Origin: Bacillus sp. BA3
GTDB taxonomy: Bacteria; Bacillota; Bacilli; Bacillales; DSM-1321
Assembly: GCA_002835675.1 (NCBI GenBank)
Contig: PIZR01000007.1
Coordinates: forward strand, 1-64,000
Reading direction: 5' to 3'
DNA: 64,000 nucleotides
A model generated the notes under the pieces. That model did not search any database, was not told the DNA's origin, and saw only the letters and a list, made by a program, of their open reading frames with translations. Positions within the stretch are counted from its first letter, which is position 1, and every line of letters starts with the position of its first letter. Positions 18,120-27,663 of the stretch are shown here, one piece after another. The translations under genes were made by a program, and so were the position numbers.

Positions 18120-20424
18120 TAATTTCAAAGAGATGAATGGCATTTAACGTCAAAGTGGATTGTAATAAGAGCTCCGAGGCAATGTTTTCCTCATAGATTT
18201 GCAAATCTGGATAGGCTCGCTGCTTGAGATACGTAATGATCTCTTGATCATAGATATACTGCTGATTGAGATTGAGCCAATTAAAGTAAAATGCACCGTT
18301 ATTTCTATCGAGAATGTATTTGCGAATTTGATAAGTGCCAGAAGGCAGCCCTGAAATCATGATTTTCTTTTCCTTTGTTAAGGAGCTCAAAAAGAAGCTT
18401 TCGACAGAATAAGTGGGGTTTACATAGGAATTGTTATATATAGCTAATTGGTACCCTTGTTTCCCCTTCGTCAGTATAAAGTCCTCACCTTCGGCTAAAA
18501 TTTCTTGCCCAATTTTTGCGATTAATTGCATGTTAAAAAACGCCGGACGTTTTATTTGATAATAATAAAGGAGGGCAATTCCATTCATTGCAATATTATC
18601 ATTATTCATATTACTATTTTCCAATGAATGGGTATCAATCCAAAATCCCAAACCGGAAATCTCTTTTATAACATCAAGCATGTCTTTAAAAATGAGAGCT
18701 GATCGAAAAAAAGTTCCACTTAAATTTACTGTATTACCGTAAAGTGTATTCCAGTTTGTCAAGTAAATTGGTGTGCCAGCCAAGCCAGCTGAAGAAAGGT
18801 TTGCTTTTAATTCAATACACGACTTTTTTATATAATCTTTTACTCCCTTGAAGGAACTGTTATCCATATCGGTAAAGTCCACTTGTTCATTTGGATTGCA
18901 GCTGAAGCACACCAGGTCAATTTGATCCATTTGCTTTAAAAATTCAGTAACAGGGACTGATAATCCTTTTTCTAAGGAAAATGGTACATGAATTCCAACT
19001 TTTGCGGTGGAAGCCCTCTTTTTAACAGTTAGAAGGTATTCTTGATAAAAAGTCCGGGCTATTTGATCCCACTCGGTGAACACCAATTCAAATTGCCACT
19101 TCCCGACAAAGTCATCTCCAAAATAACTGACGGCGTGCTGTAAAAAATCATCTAACATCCTTATATAATCGGGGCTGCTTACGACTTCCTTTTCAATCTC
19201 AACGCTAATGAATGGAATTAAACCCAGCCTTTGAAATTCGTTAAATAACGCATCAATCTTATAATAAGGCCCTCCTATTTGCAAAAACGGGTCCATTGTC
19301 GTAAAAGCGGGAGATAATAGGTTCGTGAAATAGGCATATTCAAAATGAAGCTGCTCCTGAACAAGCTTTAATTCTGCTTGGACTTCTTCATTTAATGCAT
19401 ATTCCAGCTGTCCAATCACCAGTAATCGCTGGGCTTTATCCCGGACAAGAATAGGCTCTTGCGGAAGATTAATATGTACCGCAGAAACCCCCGATTCTTT
19501 CACCGTAACATTTTGGTCTTTTTGCGAAATATACTTGCTCAATTCAATTAAAAAGTGCGGCGAATTCACCAGAGTATATTGTTCGCTTATATTATTTACT
19601 TCCTGGAAAGGTTCTTTTTTATGAAGACCACGATATTCTGCAGGTGTTTGATTGTACATTTCCTTAAAAGCCTTGTTAAAAGCTTTCACATTTGGAAAAC
19701 CATTATTTAACGAGACTTTCATAATGGTATGATCGGTATATAACAGCTCATGAACAGCTGATTTCAAGCGGATTTGTTTTATATATTGTGAAAAGCTGAC
19801 ACCAACAGCCTGCTTGAAATAACGGGACAAATAGTATAAAGATAAATATTGCCGTTTGGCAATCTCTTCTAAAGACACTTGTTTACGATAATTTTTTTCA
19901 ATAAAAGTAAGGATTTCCCTAATTCTTTCATCCTTCATTTCGAAAAATCGATTCTGCCCGAGATGTGTGGTTTTGAAATTTCGGATAAGGAGTGTAACTA
20001 ACTTGTAAATCAGGCTGTTGATTTCAAGTTCACTTCCATCCTGCTCTTGGTAATATGCGATCAAAATTTCAGCCAAGAGTTGACGGATCTGATCAAACAG
20101 AAGATATAGCCCATTATCCTCTTTGGATGAATGGCAGTCGAAATAACACACATGAATATCCTGATAAAGCTGCTCGATGGAATTTAGGGGAATTTGCAGC
20201 AATAATACTACATTATCTTCGTGCCCCTTAACGGTATGAACATCATTAGCATTAATTAGCAGGAGATCATTTTCCGCCAAATGCCAGGAATCTTGATTGA
20301 CGATAACTTCAACTTCTCCCCGAATTACGAAAAGAATTTCTATTCCTAAATGGATATGCTGTGAGTGATGGCGAATATTTTGCAAACTGATTTGATAAGA
20401 ATCTCCTAATGTAGGTTCAGACAT
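18106..20424 (-). CDS. AraC-family regulator fused to a GH39-like domain
   Basis: 772 aa. A cupin-like sensor (about 1-150, HHSQHIHLGIEILFVIRGEVE) is followed by two AraC helix-turn-helices (about 165-268, VSLEEIAKRQYLSLYYLSRYF and ending TPAEYR). A C-terminal region of about 460 residues resembles a GH39 beta-xylosidase barrel (WQFELVFTEWDQ, GTPIYLTNWNTLYGN, GFWIDTHSLE). The usual TEW nucleophile motif reads TNWN, so the domain is more likely a sugar sensor than an enzyme. Start at the second Met (20424), correctly spaced from AAGGTG. Probably regulates the MFS-M20-SdaA operon just downstream. Confidence 0.85.
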   Translation of the reverse strand: MSEPTLGDSYQISLQNIRHHSQHIHLGIEILFVIRGEVEVIVNQDSWHLAENDLLLINANDVHTVKGHEDNVVLLLQIPLNSIEQLYQDIHVCYFDCHSSKEDNGLYLLFDQIRQLLAEILIAYYQEQDGSELEINSLIYKLVTLLIRNFKTTHLGQNRFFEMKDERIREILTFIEKNYRKQVSLEEIAKRQYLSLYYLSRYFKQAVGVSFSQYIKQIRLKSAVHELLYTDHTIMKVSLNNGFPNVKAFNKAFKEMYNQTPAEYRGLHKKEPFQEVNNISEQYTLVNSPHFLIELSKYISQKDQNVTVKESGVSAVHINLPQEPILVRDKAQRLLVIGQLEYALNEEVQAELKLVQEQLHFEYAYFTNLLSPAFTTMDPFLQIGGPYYKIDALFNEFQRLGLIPFISVEIEKEVVSSPDYIRMLDDFLQHAVSYFGDDFVGKWQFELVFTEWDQIARTFYQEYLLTVKKRASTAKVGIHVPFSLEKGLSVPVTEFLKQMDQIDLVCFSCNPNEQVDFTDMDNSSFKGVKDYIKKSCIELKANLSSAGLAGTPIYLTNWNTLYGNTVNLSGTFFRSALIFKDMLDVIKEISGLGFWIDTHSLENSNMNNDNIAMNGIALLYYYQIKRPAFFNMQLIAKIGQEILAEGEDFILTKGKQGYQLAIYNNSYVNPTYSVESFFLSSLTKEKKIMISGLPSGTYQIRKYILDRNNGAFYFNWLNLNQQYIYDQEIITYLKQRAYPDLQIYEENIASELLLQSTLTLNAIHLFEIRPLG

Positions 20425-20538
20425 GAACATTCACCTTTTTTAATGGGATTTTACCACTCCCCATCAAGCTTTAGCAAATCATTATCATACGTTATTTTAT
20501 GTAATGTGATGGTAAGTAAGGTTTTTAATTCTATTAGT

Positions 20539-20598
20539 AAGAAAAAGCGCAGCTCCCCGCTTATTGAAGTAAAGCAGTTATCAAATAAGTGAGGAGCT
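20539..20598 (-). terminator. Terminator after the HPP gene
   Basis: Long hairpin with 15-base arms (20551-20565 and 20584-20598, two mismatches). On the minus strand GCGCTTTTTC follows. Confidence 0.75.
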
Positions 20599-20646
20599 AT
20601 AATACAGTCACAAATGAAGCACCCGTTTGGTTAATATATTAATTTT

Positions 20647-21207
20647 TCAAAACCAGTGCTTTGGATATTGTCTTGTTTGAAATAAGTTATTATAGATCAT
20701 CGATATAAATACTAATAATAAGGTACCTATTACAATTGAAATCAGGAATCCCCAACCAGCTTGAGAATTAATAGAAACAAGGGCACTTGCCGCTGCGGGG
20801 GGATGAACAGTCTTTGTGCAAGTCATTATAATCAATACAATAGCCAATGTTAGACCGATAATGAGCAGGCTTTTACCAAAGAAGCTCCAAATGATAAGAG
20901 CTGATGTAGTAGAGATAATATGTCCTCCAATAACATTACGTGGTTGAGACAAGAGACTTTTATGCGCACCAAAAACAATAACACAGCTCGCCCCAAGAGG
21001 AGCTAATGCCATAGGGTATCCTAAATGGAAAGCTATAAAACTAATAATGATAATAGCAATGAGCCCACCTGTAGCTGAAACAAAGGAATCCATATAATCT
21101 ATTCTGTCTTTTTCCCTAGCTTCGCCCTTCATTTTCTTTAAGTATGCTGTTAAACCTATGTTTTGTTGATTGCTCCAACTTTTTTCAAGACTTTTTTCTA
21201 ATTCCAT
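20647..21207 (-). CDS. HPP-family integral membrane protein
   Basis: 186 aa with four to five hydrophobic helices after a charged N-terminus of about 40 residues. The HPP family signature is visible: PLGASCVIVFGAHKSLLSQ, QPRNVIGGH and KTVHPPAAASAL. Some HPP proteins are nitrite transporters in cyanobacteria and plants; the bacterial role is usually unknown. Single gene with its own terminator. Confidence 0.85.
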   Translation of the reverse strand: MELEKSLEKSWSNQQNIGLTAYLKKMKGEAREKDRIDYMDSFVSATGGLIAIIIISFIAFHLGYPMALAPLGASCVIVFGAHKSLLSQPRNVIGGHIISTTSALIIWSFFGKSLLIIGLTLAIVLIIMTCTKTVHPPAAASALVSINSQAGWGFLISIVIGTLLLVFISMIYNNLFQTRQYPKHWF

Positions 21208-21401
21208 AATTTATGTTTTCCTCGCGTTTTCTAAGTAAGTCGACAAGTCGACAGGGTTTTTATATATTGTTATCTTACAGGAAAACAATGAACTTTAAAA
21301 TATATATCTTAATTTTCATTTTTTGTTTTCCATAAAACAGATAACAACTTCCCTTATATCTGTAAGCATTGCGCGAGTGTTCCTAGTACTTTGTTAATTC
21401 A

Positions 21402-21935
21402 TTAAGGCTTTACCGATAATAAAGAGTATAGATTAGTATCAAAAGAAACATCATTTTGGTACATATAATCTCTCAATATCCCTTCTTTTTTGAAGCCTAA
21501 ATTTGTCAGCAACTTATTGGATGCTTTATTTTCAATAAAAACAATTGCTCCAATACGCGTTAAGTCAAGCTCTTTAAAACCATAGGAAATCACTTTACTG
21601 ACAGCTTCTGTTGCATAACCTTTGCCCCAATAATTTGGGAAAAGTGCATAGCTCAGTTCTGCTCTCTTATGTTCATGGAACCATTCTTGAAATCCAATCG
21701 TTCCAATAATGCCATCCGTTCCTTTCAATTCAATTCCCCATTTAATACCACGTTTTTCAACAAAATTCTTTGAAAAATTCGTAAGGATTTGCTTCACCTG
21801 ATCTATATTTGTTAATGGAGGTTGCCCATAATATCGTAATACATCTGGATTGGAAAAACATTTTAATAAATCCAGTGCATCCCCTTCAGCCAATTCTCTC
21901 AAGACCAATCGTTTTGTCTCTAATATTGGAAACAT
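21402..21935 (-). CDS. GNAT N-acetyltransferase (RimJ/RimL-like)
   Basis: 177 aa. It begins FPILETKRLVLRELAEGDALDLL, the usual opening of RimJ/RimL-type acetyltransferases. The acetyl-CoA-binding stretch ELSYALFPNYWGKGYATEA and the closing ENKASNKLLTNLGFKKEG are intact. ATG at 21935 has GGGAG seven bases upstream; the longer frame to 21983 lacks a ribosome site. The acceptor (ribosomal protein N-terminus, small molecule or antibiotic) cannot be told. Confidence 0.9.
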   Translation of the reverse strand: MFPILETKRLVLRELAEGDALDLLKCFSNPDVLRYYGQPPLTNIDQVKQILTNFSKNFVEKRGIKWGIELKGTDGIIGTIGFQEWFHEHKRAELSYALFPNYWGKGYATEAVSKVISYGFKELDLTRIGAIVFIENKASNKLLTNLGFKKEGILRDYMYQNDVSFDTNLYSLLSVKP

Positions 21936-22039
21936 TTTTCCACTCCCTTTGCTAAAACTAGATCTATATCGTTCCAGAGGCACACCTCGTTAACACCGTA
22001 CGTACTACCCTGACATATATCAGACTTCCATTTTTAAAA

Positions 22040-22070
22040 AAGGTCAGCCAGGTATACACCGGCTAACCTT
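22040..22070 (-). terminator. Terminator in the gap after the dehydrogenase remnant
   Basis: AAGGTTAGCC / GGCTGACCTT arms (22070-22061 with 22049-22040) followed on the minus strand by TTTTTT. Confidence 0.8.
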
Positions 22071-22118
22071 ATGATTAACGCATCCCTTAGCTTTATAAAA
22101 ACTTACCTGTTTCATTTA

Positions 22119-22439
22119 TTAGGATTTGCCACCATGTTCCAGTTTCATGGCGATATTTCCCTTCTTGTGTCCTTTCTCTACATATTTATGGGCTTGAACT
22201 ATTTCTTCAAACTCATAATATCTGTCAATGACCACTACTAACTTCCCCGCTTCAACAAGTTTTTTGAGGAAGTTTAGAGCTTCGGGAGTTTCAGGTGAAT
22301 TTTGACTCAATATCAGCTTCTTGCCTGTTGTCAATTTAGTCCATAGCATTCGTACACCGGGTAACGGCTTGGCAACATTTAGATAAGTTCCGTCCTTCTT
22401 CAGCGATTTTATACAAGCATAGGTCTCACCGCGTTTACA
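22119..22439 (-). pseudogene. C-terminal fragment of a zinc-type alcohol dehydrogenase/quinone oxidoreductase
   Basis: The frame reads CKRGETYACIKSLKKDGTYL..., then LWTKLTTGKKLILSQNSPE, FLKKLVEAGKLVVVIDRYYE and VQAHKYVEKGHKKGNIAMKL. This is the last third of an MDR-family NAD(P) oxidoreductase. It lacks the catalytic and most of the Rossmann domain, and its upstream edge lies within a few bases of the sat stop codon at 22445. It therefore looks like the stump left when the sulfate operon was inserted or the intervening DNA deleted. The internal ATG at 22349 has no clear ribosome site. Confidence 0.75.
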
Positions 22440-22444
22440 ATAGC

Positions 22445-23623
22445 TTACTCGCCTTCATTTATCTTCATGCCTCTAATAAGAACTTCAGCCACTTCAGGAC
22501 GTGTAAACTCAAGTGGCGGGACAAGGCCGTTCCGGAGCATTTCCCTGACTTTGGTGCCACTTAATATAAACCTATCTTCATCTTTGTGGGGACATGTTTT
22601 CAGGGAAGCCATATTCAAACATTTTTTGCAGTAAAAGCTATGTTCAAAGAATAGAGGTTTAATGCCAATTTTCAGCGGATCAAACTGGCTAAAAATTTCT
22701 TGGGCATCATATGTCCCATAATAGTTGCCTACACCCGCATGATCTCGGCCGACAATGAAATGCGTGCATCCATAATTCTTTCGGACAATTGCATGAAATA
22801 CTGCTTCCCTGGGCCCAGCATAGCGCATTGCTGCTGGGTATATGGCAAGTAAAACCCTATCCATTGGATAGTAGCCTTTTAGTAAGGCTTGATAGCTTTC
22901 CATCCGAACATCCGCAGGTATATCATCTTTTTTCGTTTCACCGACAAGAGGATGCAATAATAGTCCATCAACGGTTTCCAATGCAGTTTTTTGCAAGTAT
23001 TCATGTGCACGGTGTACTGGGTTTCTCGTTTGAAAACCGACAACAGTATTCCAACCTAAATCCGTGAACATCTTTCTCGTTTCGGAAGGGCTCATATGAA
23101 ATTCCCCGAATGGCTCATGCGATGACCTATTTATTAAATAAATTGGTCCCGCAACATAGATATCCCCTTGTCCAAACAGCTTTTTAACCCCAGGGTGATT
23201 GGGATCGTCTGTTTTGTATACGAGTTTTGCTTCCTCCAGTTTATCGTATTCAAACGTTTCTTCCACCTGTATGATACCAGCAAGTTCTCCGTCATCACTG
23301 TATAAAGCGACCTCATCGCCGATGTTCAGCCGGTTTGCCTCTTCCTTCGTGACAGGAAGAGTGATCGGTATCGTCCATGGCAAGCCATTTGCCAGATGCA
23401 TATCTTTAATGACACTTCGGTAATCTTCTTTTCCCATGAATCCTATAAGCGGGCTGAACGCTCCGTTTGAAATCATTTCCAGATCGGAAACATTCCATTT
23501 CGAGATGGTCAGGGACGATAAGGATTTACACTTTTCCAAGTATTCCACACGGTCATTTCTTGATATTTCACGTTGAATCAGTTTCCCGCCATGTGGATCG
23601 ATACTGGTTCTATGAACCTTCAT
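22445..23623 (-). CDS. sat: Sulfate adenylyltransferase (ATP sulfurylase)
   Basis: Makes adenylylsulfate (APS) from sulfate and ATP. 392 aa, the monofunctional bacterial Sat/Met3 type. Motifs: [13 protein letters not shown] (QxRN and HxxH), [19 protein letters not shown] and a C-terminal zinc-site-like CxxC...CPH ([16 protein letters not shown]). ATG at 23623 has GAGGGG six bases upstream. Third gene of the TauE-cysC-sat operon, supplying APS to CysC. No APS/PAPS or sulfite reductase genes lie near. Confidence 0.96.
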   Translation of the reverse strand: MKVHRTSIDPHGGKLIQREISRNDRVEYLEKCKSLSSLTISKWNVSDLEMISNGAFSPLIGFMGKEDYRSVIKDMHLANGLPWTIPITLPVTKEEANRLNIGDEVALYSDDGELAGIIQVEETFEYDKLEEAKLVYKTDDPNHPGVKKLFGQGDIYVAGPIYLINRSSHEPFGEFHMSPSETRKMFTDLGWNTVVGFQTRNPVHRAHEYLQKTALETVDGLLLHPLVGETKKDDIPADVRMESYQALLKGYYPMDRVLLAIYPAAMRYAGPREAVFHAIVRKNYGCTHFIVGRDHAGVGNYYGTYDAQEIFSQFDPLKIGIKPLFFEHSFYCKKCLNMASLKTCPHKDEDRFILSGTKVREMLRNGLVPPLEFTRPEVAEVLIRGMKINEGE

Positions 23624-23633
23624 TTATAACCCC

Positions 23634-23702
23634 TCAATCATTTGATTTGGTTTGTTTCATATTCTCTTTTACTAATTCGGCCAAGTCGATGTTAAAGACC
23701 AT
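23634..23702 (-). CDS. Possible 22-residue ORF between cysC and sat
   Basis: ATG at 23702, a few bases after AAGGA, overlaps the end of cysC in another frame and encodes [20 protein letters not shown] plus two residues before TGA. It fills most of the 68-base cysC-sat gap. It could be a coupling peptide, the tail of a lost gene, or chance; I know no family. Confidence 0.25.
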   Translation of the reverse strand: MVFNIDLAELVKENMKQTKSND

Positions 23703-24288
23703 TGTCCTTTAAATAATTCATGACCTGCTGCACACATTCTTCAATGGTGTATTGACTGGTTTCAATTAGTACCTCCGGATTTTCCGGTTCTTCATATGGA
23801 GCCGAAACGCCTGTGAATGAGGTGATTTCCCCACTTCTAGCTTTCTTGTACAATCCTTTGGGATCCCGTTTTTCGCAGGCTTCGATGGGACACTTTACAT
23901 AAATCTCAATAAACTCATCCTGTTGTACTTTTTTTCTTACTTCCTCCCTGTCACTCGCATAAGGCGAAATGAAAGTGGCCAACACTACTATTCCGCTATC
24001 CACAAATAGTTTGGAGACTTCTCCGATTCGCCTTATATTCTCTTTACGGTCACCAGAGCTGAAACCAAGGTCTTCATTTAATCCATTCCGTAGATTGTCT
24101 CCATCTAAAATATATGTCGAAATTCCCATCGCATGCAGTCTTCCCTCGACCATGTTGGCAATGGTGGACTTACCTGACCCTGATAAACCAGTAAACCAAA
24201 GAATATAGCTTTTATGTCCGTGCTGAGCTTGCCTTAGCTCTTTCGTAATGGAAAAAGAATGTTGATGGATATTCTCTTGTTTACTCAC
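23692..24288 (-). CDS. cysC: Adenylylsulfate kinase (APS kinase)
   Basis: Phosphorylates APS to PAPS, the sulfuryl donor for sulfotransferases and a substrate of PAPS reductases. 198 aa; P-loop GLSGSGKST at 34-42, [19 protein letters not shown], and the [14 protein letters not shown] and [12 protein letters not shown] blocks are typical. GTG start at 24288 with GGGGAG five to six bases upstream. Twelve bases after the TauE gene. Its product links this operon functionally to the sulfotransferase at 27.7 kb. Confidence 0.96.
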   Translation of the reverse strand: MSKQENIHQHSFSITKELRQAQHGHKSYILWFTGLSGSGKSTIANMVEGRLHAMGISTYILDGDNLRNGLNEDLGFSSGDRKENIRRIGEVSKLFVDSGIVVLATFISPYASDREEVRKKVQQDEFIEIYVKCPIEACEKRDPKGLYKKARSGEITSFTGVSAPYEEPENPEVLIETSQYTIEECVQQVMNYLKDNGL

Positions 24289-24300
24289 ACTATCTCCCCT

Positions 24301-25173
24301 TTAATTTTTATGGAGCCCCTTTTTGTTGTTCCGGATGACAAATACCAAAGAACCTGCCCATCCGATCAATATCAGCATATATATGAAGGGGACCCAATGA
24401 TCCTGAAGAGACCATGTGCCAAGCAGCGTTCGAGCATTCGTCAAAATGATAAAACCCCCGACAAGGACTCCCAATAAATAAGATGGCAATTTCGTAACGA
24501 TCCATGCAGCAATCGGAGCAGCAATAATCCCCCCTACCATCAGGGAGGTTACCCAAAACCAGTTCACTTCCTGCCAACCTAATGCAATGAGAAACCCTAA
24601 GGTTGCGGAAACAGCAATTGCAAACTCACTAGTGTCAACTGTACCGACCACTTTTCTGGCAGGAACACCGTCTTGGGATAATAGGACTGGAGTTGTGATA
24701 GGACCCCAACCGCCCCCACCCGTTGCATCTGCGAAGCCCGCTATCAATCCCAATGTGATCGATTTTTTTCTTGAAAGATTAATTGATTTCTTTTCACTTT
24801 TTGTCTTAGACGTTTTTAAAAAGCGGAAAAGGACATACACACCAAGAATCAGCAGAAATATCGAAATGTATGGCTTTATCAGATCACCAGGTAAGTTACT
24901 TAAAAAGCACGCTCCTGCAAATGCCCCGATAGATCCAGGTATGATTAATTTGTAAAGTGCCTGGCGGTCGACATTCCCGAACTTCATATGTGAAATGCCT
25001 GATGCGGCGGTCGTCACGACTTCTGATAGATGAACGGATGCAGAGGCCACTGCCGGTGCGATTCCGAATGTCAGCAACATCGATGTGGATGTAACCCCAT
25101 ATGCCATGCCTAATGAACCATCGATCAGCTGAGCCAGAAATCCGATAAACGCAAATATAATGAGTTTTCTCAT
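24301..25173 (-). CDS. TauE/SafE-family sulfur-anion permease
   Basis: 290-aa membrane protein with about eight helices in two repeats. Each half carries the family pattern: QLIDGSLGMAYGVTSTSMLL with SVHLSEVVTTAASGISH, and GFADATGGGGWGPITTPVLL. Family members move sulfite, sulfoacetate or sulfate. Heading an operon with cysC and sat, it is most simply a sulfate importer; sulfite export is the alternative. ATG at 25173 follows AGGAGGAG. Confidence 0.88.
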   Translation of the reverse strand: MRKLIIFAFIGFLAQLIDGSLGMAYGVTSTSMLLTFGIAPAVASASVHLSEVVTTAASGISHMKFGNVDRQALYKLIIPGSIGAFAGACFLSNLPGDLIKPYISIFLLILGVYVLFRFLKTSKTKSEKKSINLSRKKSITLGLIAGFADATGGGGWGPITTPVLLSQDGVPARKVVGTVDTSEFAIAVSATLGFLIALGWQEVNWFWVTSLMVGGIIAAPIAAWIVTKLPSYLLGVLVGGFIILTNARTLLGTWSLQDHWVPFIYMLILIGWAGSLVFVIRNNKKGLHKN

Positions 25174-25453
25174 TTTCTCCTCCTACAAAGCATTCCTTTT
25201 TTTATATCGTACCTGTTGTCCCTTGTACTGTATCAACCAATGCACTTACGCTCGTCCACTGTCGATTAACGCAATGAAGCCCTTCCTGACAAAAGCTTTA
25301 ATTCGTGACAGTCCCCTATTATTAAGGAAAATGAATGATTTCTATAAGATATGCAAAGAGCTTTATGTGTGTTATAGACTCATATAAGAATTAGGTAATT
25401 TCATTTGGACACCCTCGAGGACCCGTGATGAAAGTCAAGCCCTTTCAACAACT
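25174..25453. other. Upstream region of the sulfate operon, no element recognised
   Basis: About 280 bases between the TauE start and the glycosyltransferase terminator. I looked for S-box (SAM) riboswitch landmarks and a palindromic operator on the minus strand and found none. The plus-strand ORF here (25160-25387) has no ribosome site and no familiar motif. Confidence 0.5.
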
Positions 25454-25491
25454 AAAGGAGGTCCCTGTTTATAAAAACAGGGACCTCCTTT
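25454..25491. terminator. Perfect inverted repeat / terminator
   Basis: Seventeen-base perfect arms (25454-25470 and 25475-25491, AAAGGAGGTCCCTGTTT) around an ATAA loop. It ends the leftward glycosyltransferase gene and insulates the sulfate operon. Confidence 0.85.
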
Positions 25492-25504
25492 ACATCTTGC
25501 TCAC

Positions 25505-26224
25505 CTATTGTTGTTTCCTAAGTTCATTTACCAATAATTTTTTCATTTTGGCATGATGTCGATTAACCACCAGTCTATTTTCCCTTTTGATGCAGCCTTC
25601 ATGCTTTTTAGAGCCCATTTCTGTATGAATTCTATATAGTAATAACGGTTGAGGCACAAAGAGAAACTTGAAATTTTGCAAGATCCGCAACCATAAATCA
25701 TAATCGTGTGTGTATAGAAGCGACTCATCAAATATTCCGATGAGCTCAAATACCTTCTTGTGAATCATGACCGAGCAGCCATTAATAATATTTCCTCTGA
25801 TCATTGCTTTAATAAGTTCAAGCTGATTAGGTGGGTATATCCCTATAATCGGAGTAATGATATCGCCATTATCATCAATGCAGTAATAACTAGTATAACT
25901 GAATCGTGCATCTTCCCTTACCATTGCTTCCAACTGGATCTCTGTCTTCTCAGGGTAAAAGATATCATCTGAACTAAGCCAGCATACATAATCGCCTGTT
26001 GCATTTTTGATGCCGGTATTCAATGCACTGGCCGTTCCCCCATTTTCCTTTTTGATATATGTTATTTTATCTAGAAAAGGATCGATTCTTTCTGAATATA
26101 ATGTAGAGCCATCATTGACTACGATAATCTCAATATTTTTGTAGGTTTGGTTGAACAAGCTCTCCAAAGCTTTATCGATATATGGACAATTATAGAATGG
26201 AACAACAATCGATACTTTAGACAT
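25505..26224 (-). CDS. Family 2 glycosyltransferase
   Basis: 239 aa, GT-A fold, no membrane segment. VSIVVPFYNCPYIDKALESL and VVNDGSTLYS at the nucleotide site, NGGTASALNTGI, the DxD-like WLSSDD, and the acceptor-side THDYDLWLRIL. Strongly similar throughout to the GT2 at 28425-29138 (identical FYNCPYID, ENGGTA, WLSSDD, THDY), so the two are paralogues. Transfers a sugar to a surface glycan; donor unknown. Confidence 0.92.
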   Translation of the reverse strand: MSKVSIVVPFYNCPYIDKALESLFNQTYKNIEIIVVNDGSTLYSERIDPFLDKITYIKKENGGTASALNTGIKNATGDYVCWLSSDDIFYPEKTEIQLEAMVREDARFSYTSYYCIDDNGDIITPIIGIYPPNQLELIKAMIRGNIINGCSVMIHKKVFELIGIFDESLLYTHDYDLWLRILQNFKFLFVPQPLLLYRIHTEMGSKKHEGCIKRENRLVVNRHHAKMKKLLVNELRKQQ

Positions 26225-26524
26225 TTATGAACCGCCTTTCAATTGATTACCATGTATTTCGTGAGCATCAGGGCTATCCGTTTTATAAAAAAAAACCATT
26301 TTTCATATTAATATTTATTTCACACTAATTAAGATATGAACCATTCCCAATCGAGTCATCCCAAATTAAAACGGCTATAAATCCAATTTGTGAATCATAC
26401 GTATATTACATGGCTCTTTGTCATATCCGTTCAAAATGGATGATTTGTGATAACTTTTGTTTTGAAAGGTAAAGTCCAACCTAAATATGAGACCTGTTGC
26501 TCCATTATTTTAAGGAGGGGAATA

Positions 26525-27604
26525 ATGAATATATTGTTTGTTTTTTATGTTCCAAGTGGTGGAGTGGAAACATTAAATCGGCAACGATTTGCCGCACTAA
26601 AAGAATACGGTATCGATGCTCATTATCTATATTATGATAACAGAAGGAATTTCTTGAATGACCACAGTGCCCCAACTTTTATTACGAACGATGATGCTGA
26701 AATTCAAAAAATATTGGAAGAGGGAGATTATTCCGCTATCGTGGTCGTTTCAGATTTCAAAACTTTACCGAGATTCAGGTCCATGGGGTATAAAGGAAAA
26801 ATGATTATCGAAATCCAGGGTTACGGTCCAAAACATGTGGCAAGATCGGCTCTTTCAAATGCAATCCCAGATGTCAATGCCCATGCAGATGGATTCCTTA
26901 ACCCAAAGACTCCTCATATCATGCAATTATTAGATGAACTTTACCCAACGTTCCCAAAGTTCAGTTTTAATAATTGCTTTGATACAAGTCAATTCTGCTA
27001 CAAACCAACACCTTTAGATGGCTATAGAAAAGTGGCTTGGATAGGAAGGATCGAAGATAATAAAAATTGGAGTGAATTCCTGAAGATCGGTTATCAACTA
27101 ATTAACAATCATAATCCGAAAATACAATTACTTATGTTCGAAGATCCCACCTTAAGTGACCCTAACGAAAGAGATAAATTCAATAAATTAATAAAACGGT
27201 TAAATTTAAGCTCAAAGCTTACTTTGCATTCAAATGTCCCAAATTCCCAAATGGCTGATTTTTTCTCTGAAATTGGGGATTCCGGAGGCTTTTTATGCTC
27301 CACTTCAAAAGTTGAAGGTGCCCCTTACGCACTCCTTGAAGCGATGAGTTGCAGATGCCCTGTGCTGACGACGGATTCAGATGGGGTCAGGAGCTCAATC
27401 ATTCATAATCGAACGGGAAAGTTTTACTCTTTAGGAAATATCGATAATGCAGTCAGAGAGGCAAAGGAATTAATGAATAACCAGACACTAAGGGAAAGCA
27501 TCCGGTCAAATGCCCTTGAGCACGTCAAAACTCATTTTAGTCCTGATTTGTATGCACAAAACTTCATCAATATGCTGGAGTCCTTAGGAATAGATTCCAA
27601 GTGA
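26525..27604 (+). CDS. Family 4-type glycosyltransferase (GT-B)
   Basis: 359 aa. N-terminal MNILFVFYVPSGGVETLNRQ is an acceptor-domain loop; the donor half has KVAWIGRIEDNKNW, LLMFEDPTLSDP, STSKVEGAPYALLEAMSCRC and GVRSSIIHNRTGKFY, the E-x7-E type nucleotide-sugar site. ATG at 26525 sits just behind AAGGAGGGG; the longer frame to 26447 has no ribosome site. Divergent from the GT2 upstream, convergent with the sulfotransferase. Its place in the cluster suggests glycan or glycoprotein assembly. Confidence 0.9.
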   Translation: MNILFVFYVPSGGVETLNRQRFAALKEYGIDAHYLYYDNRRNFLNDHSAPTFITNDDAEIQKILEEGDYSAIVVVSDFKTLPRFRSMGYKGKMIIEIQGYGPKHVARSALSNAIPDVNAHADGFLNPKTPHIMQLLDELYPTFPKFSFNNCFDTSQFCYKPTPLDGYRKVAWIGRIEDNKNWSEFLKIGYQLINNHNPKIQLLMFEDPTLSDPNERDKFNKLIKRLNLSSKLTLHSNVPNSQMADFFSEIGDSGGFLCSTSKVEGAPYALLEAMSCRCPVLTTDSDGVRSSIIHNRTGKFYSLGNIDNAVREAKELMNNQTLRESIRSNALEHVKTHFSPDLYAQNFINMLESLGIDSK

Positions 27605-27607
27605 AAA

Positions 27608-27642
27608 GAAACCGCCGGAATTTTTTTCATTCCGGCCGTTTC
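27608..27642. terminator. Bidirectional terminator
   Basis: GAAAC-CG-CCGGAAT paired with ATTCCGG-CC-GTTTC, between the convergent glycosyltransferase and sulfotransferase genes. Confidence 0.85.
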
Positions 27643-27663
27643 TTAATTGACTATCATTAGGAA

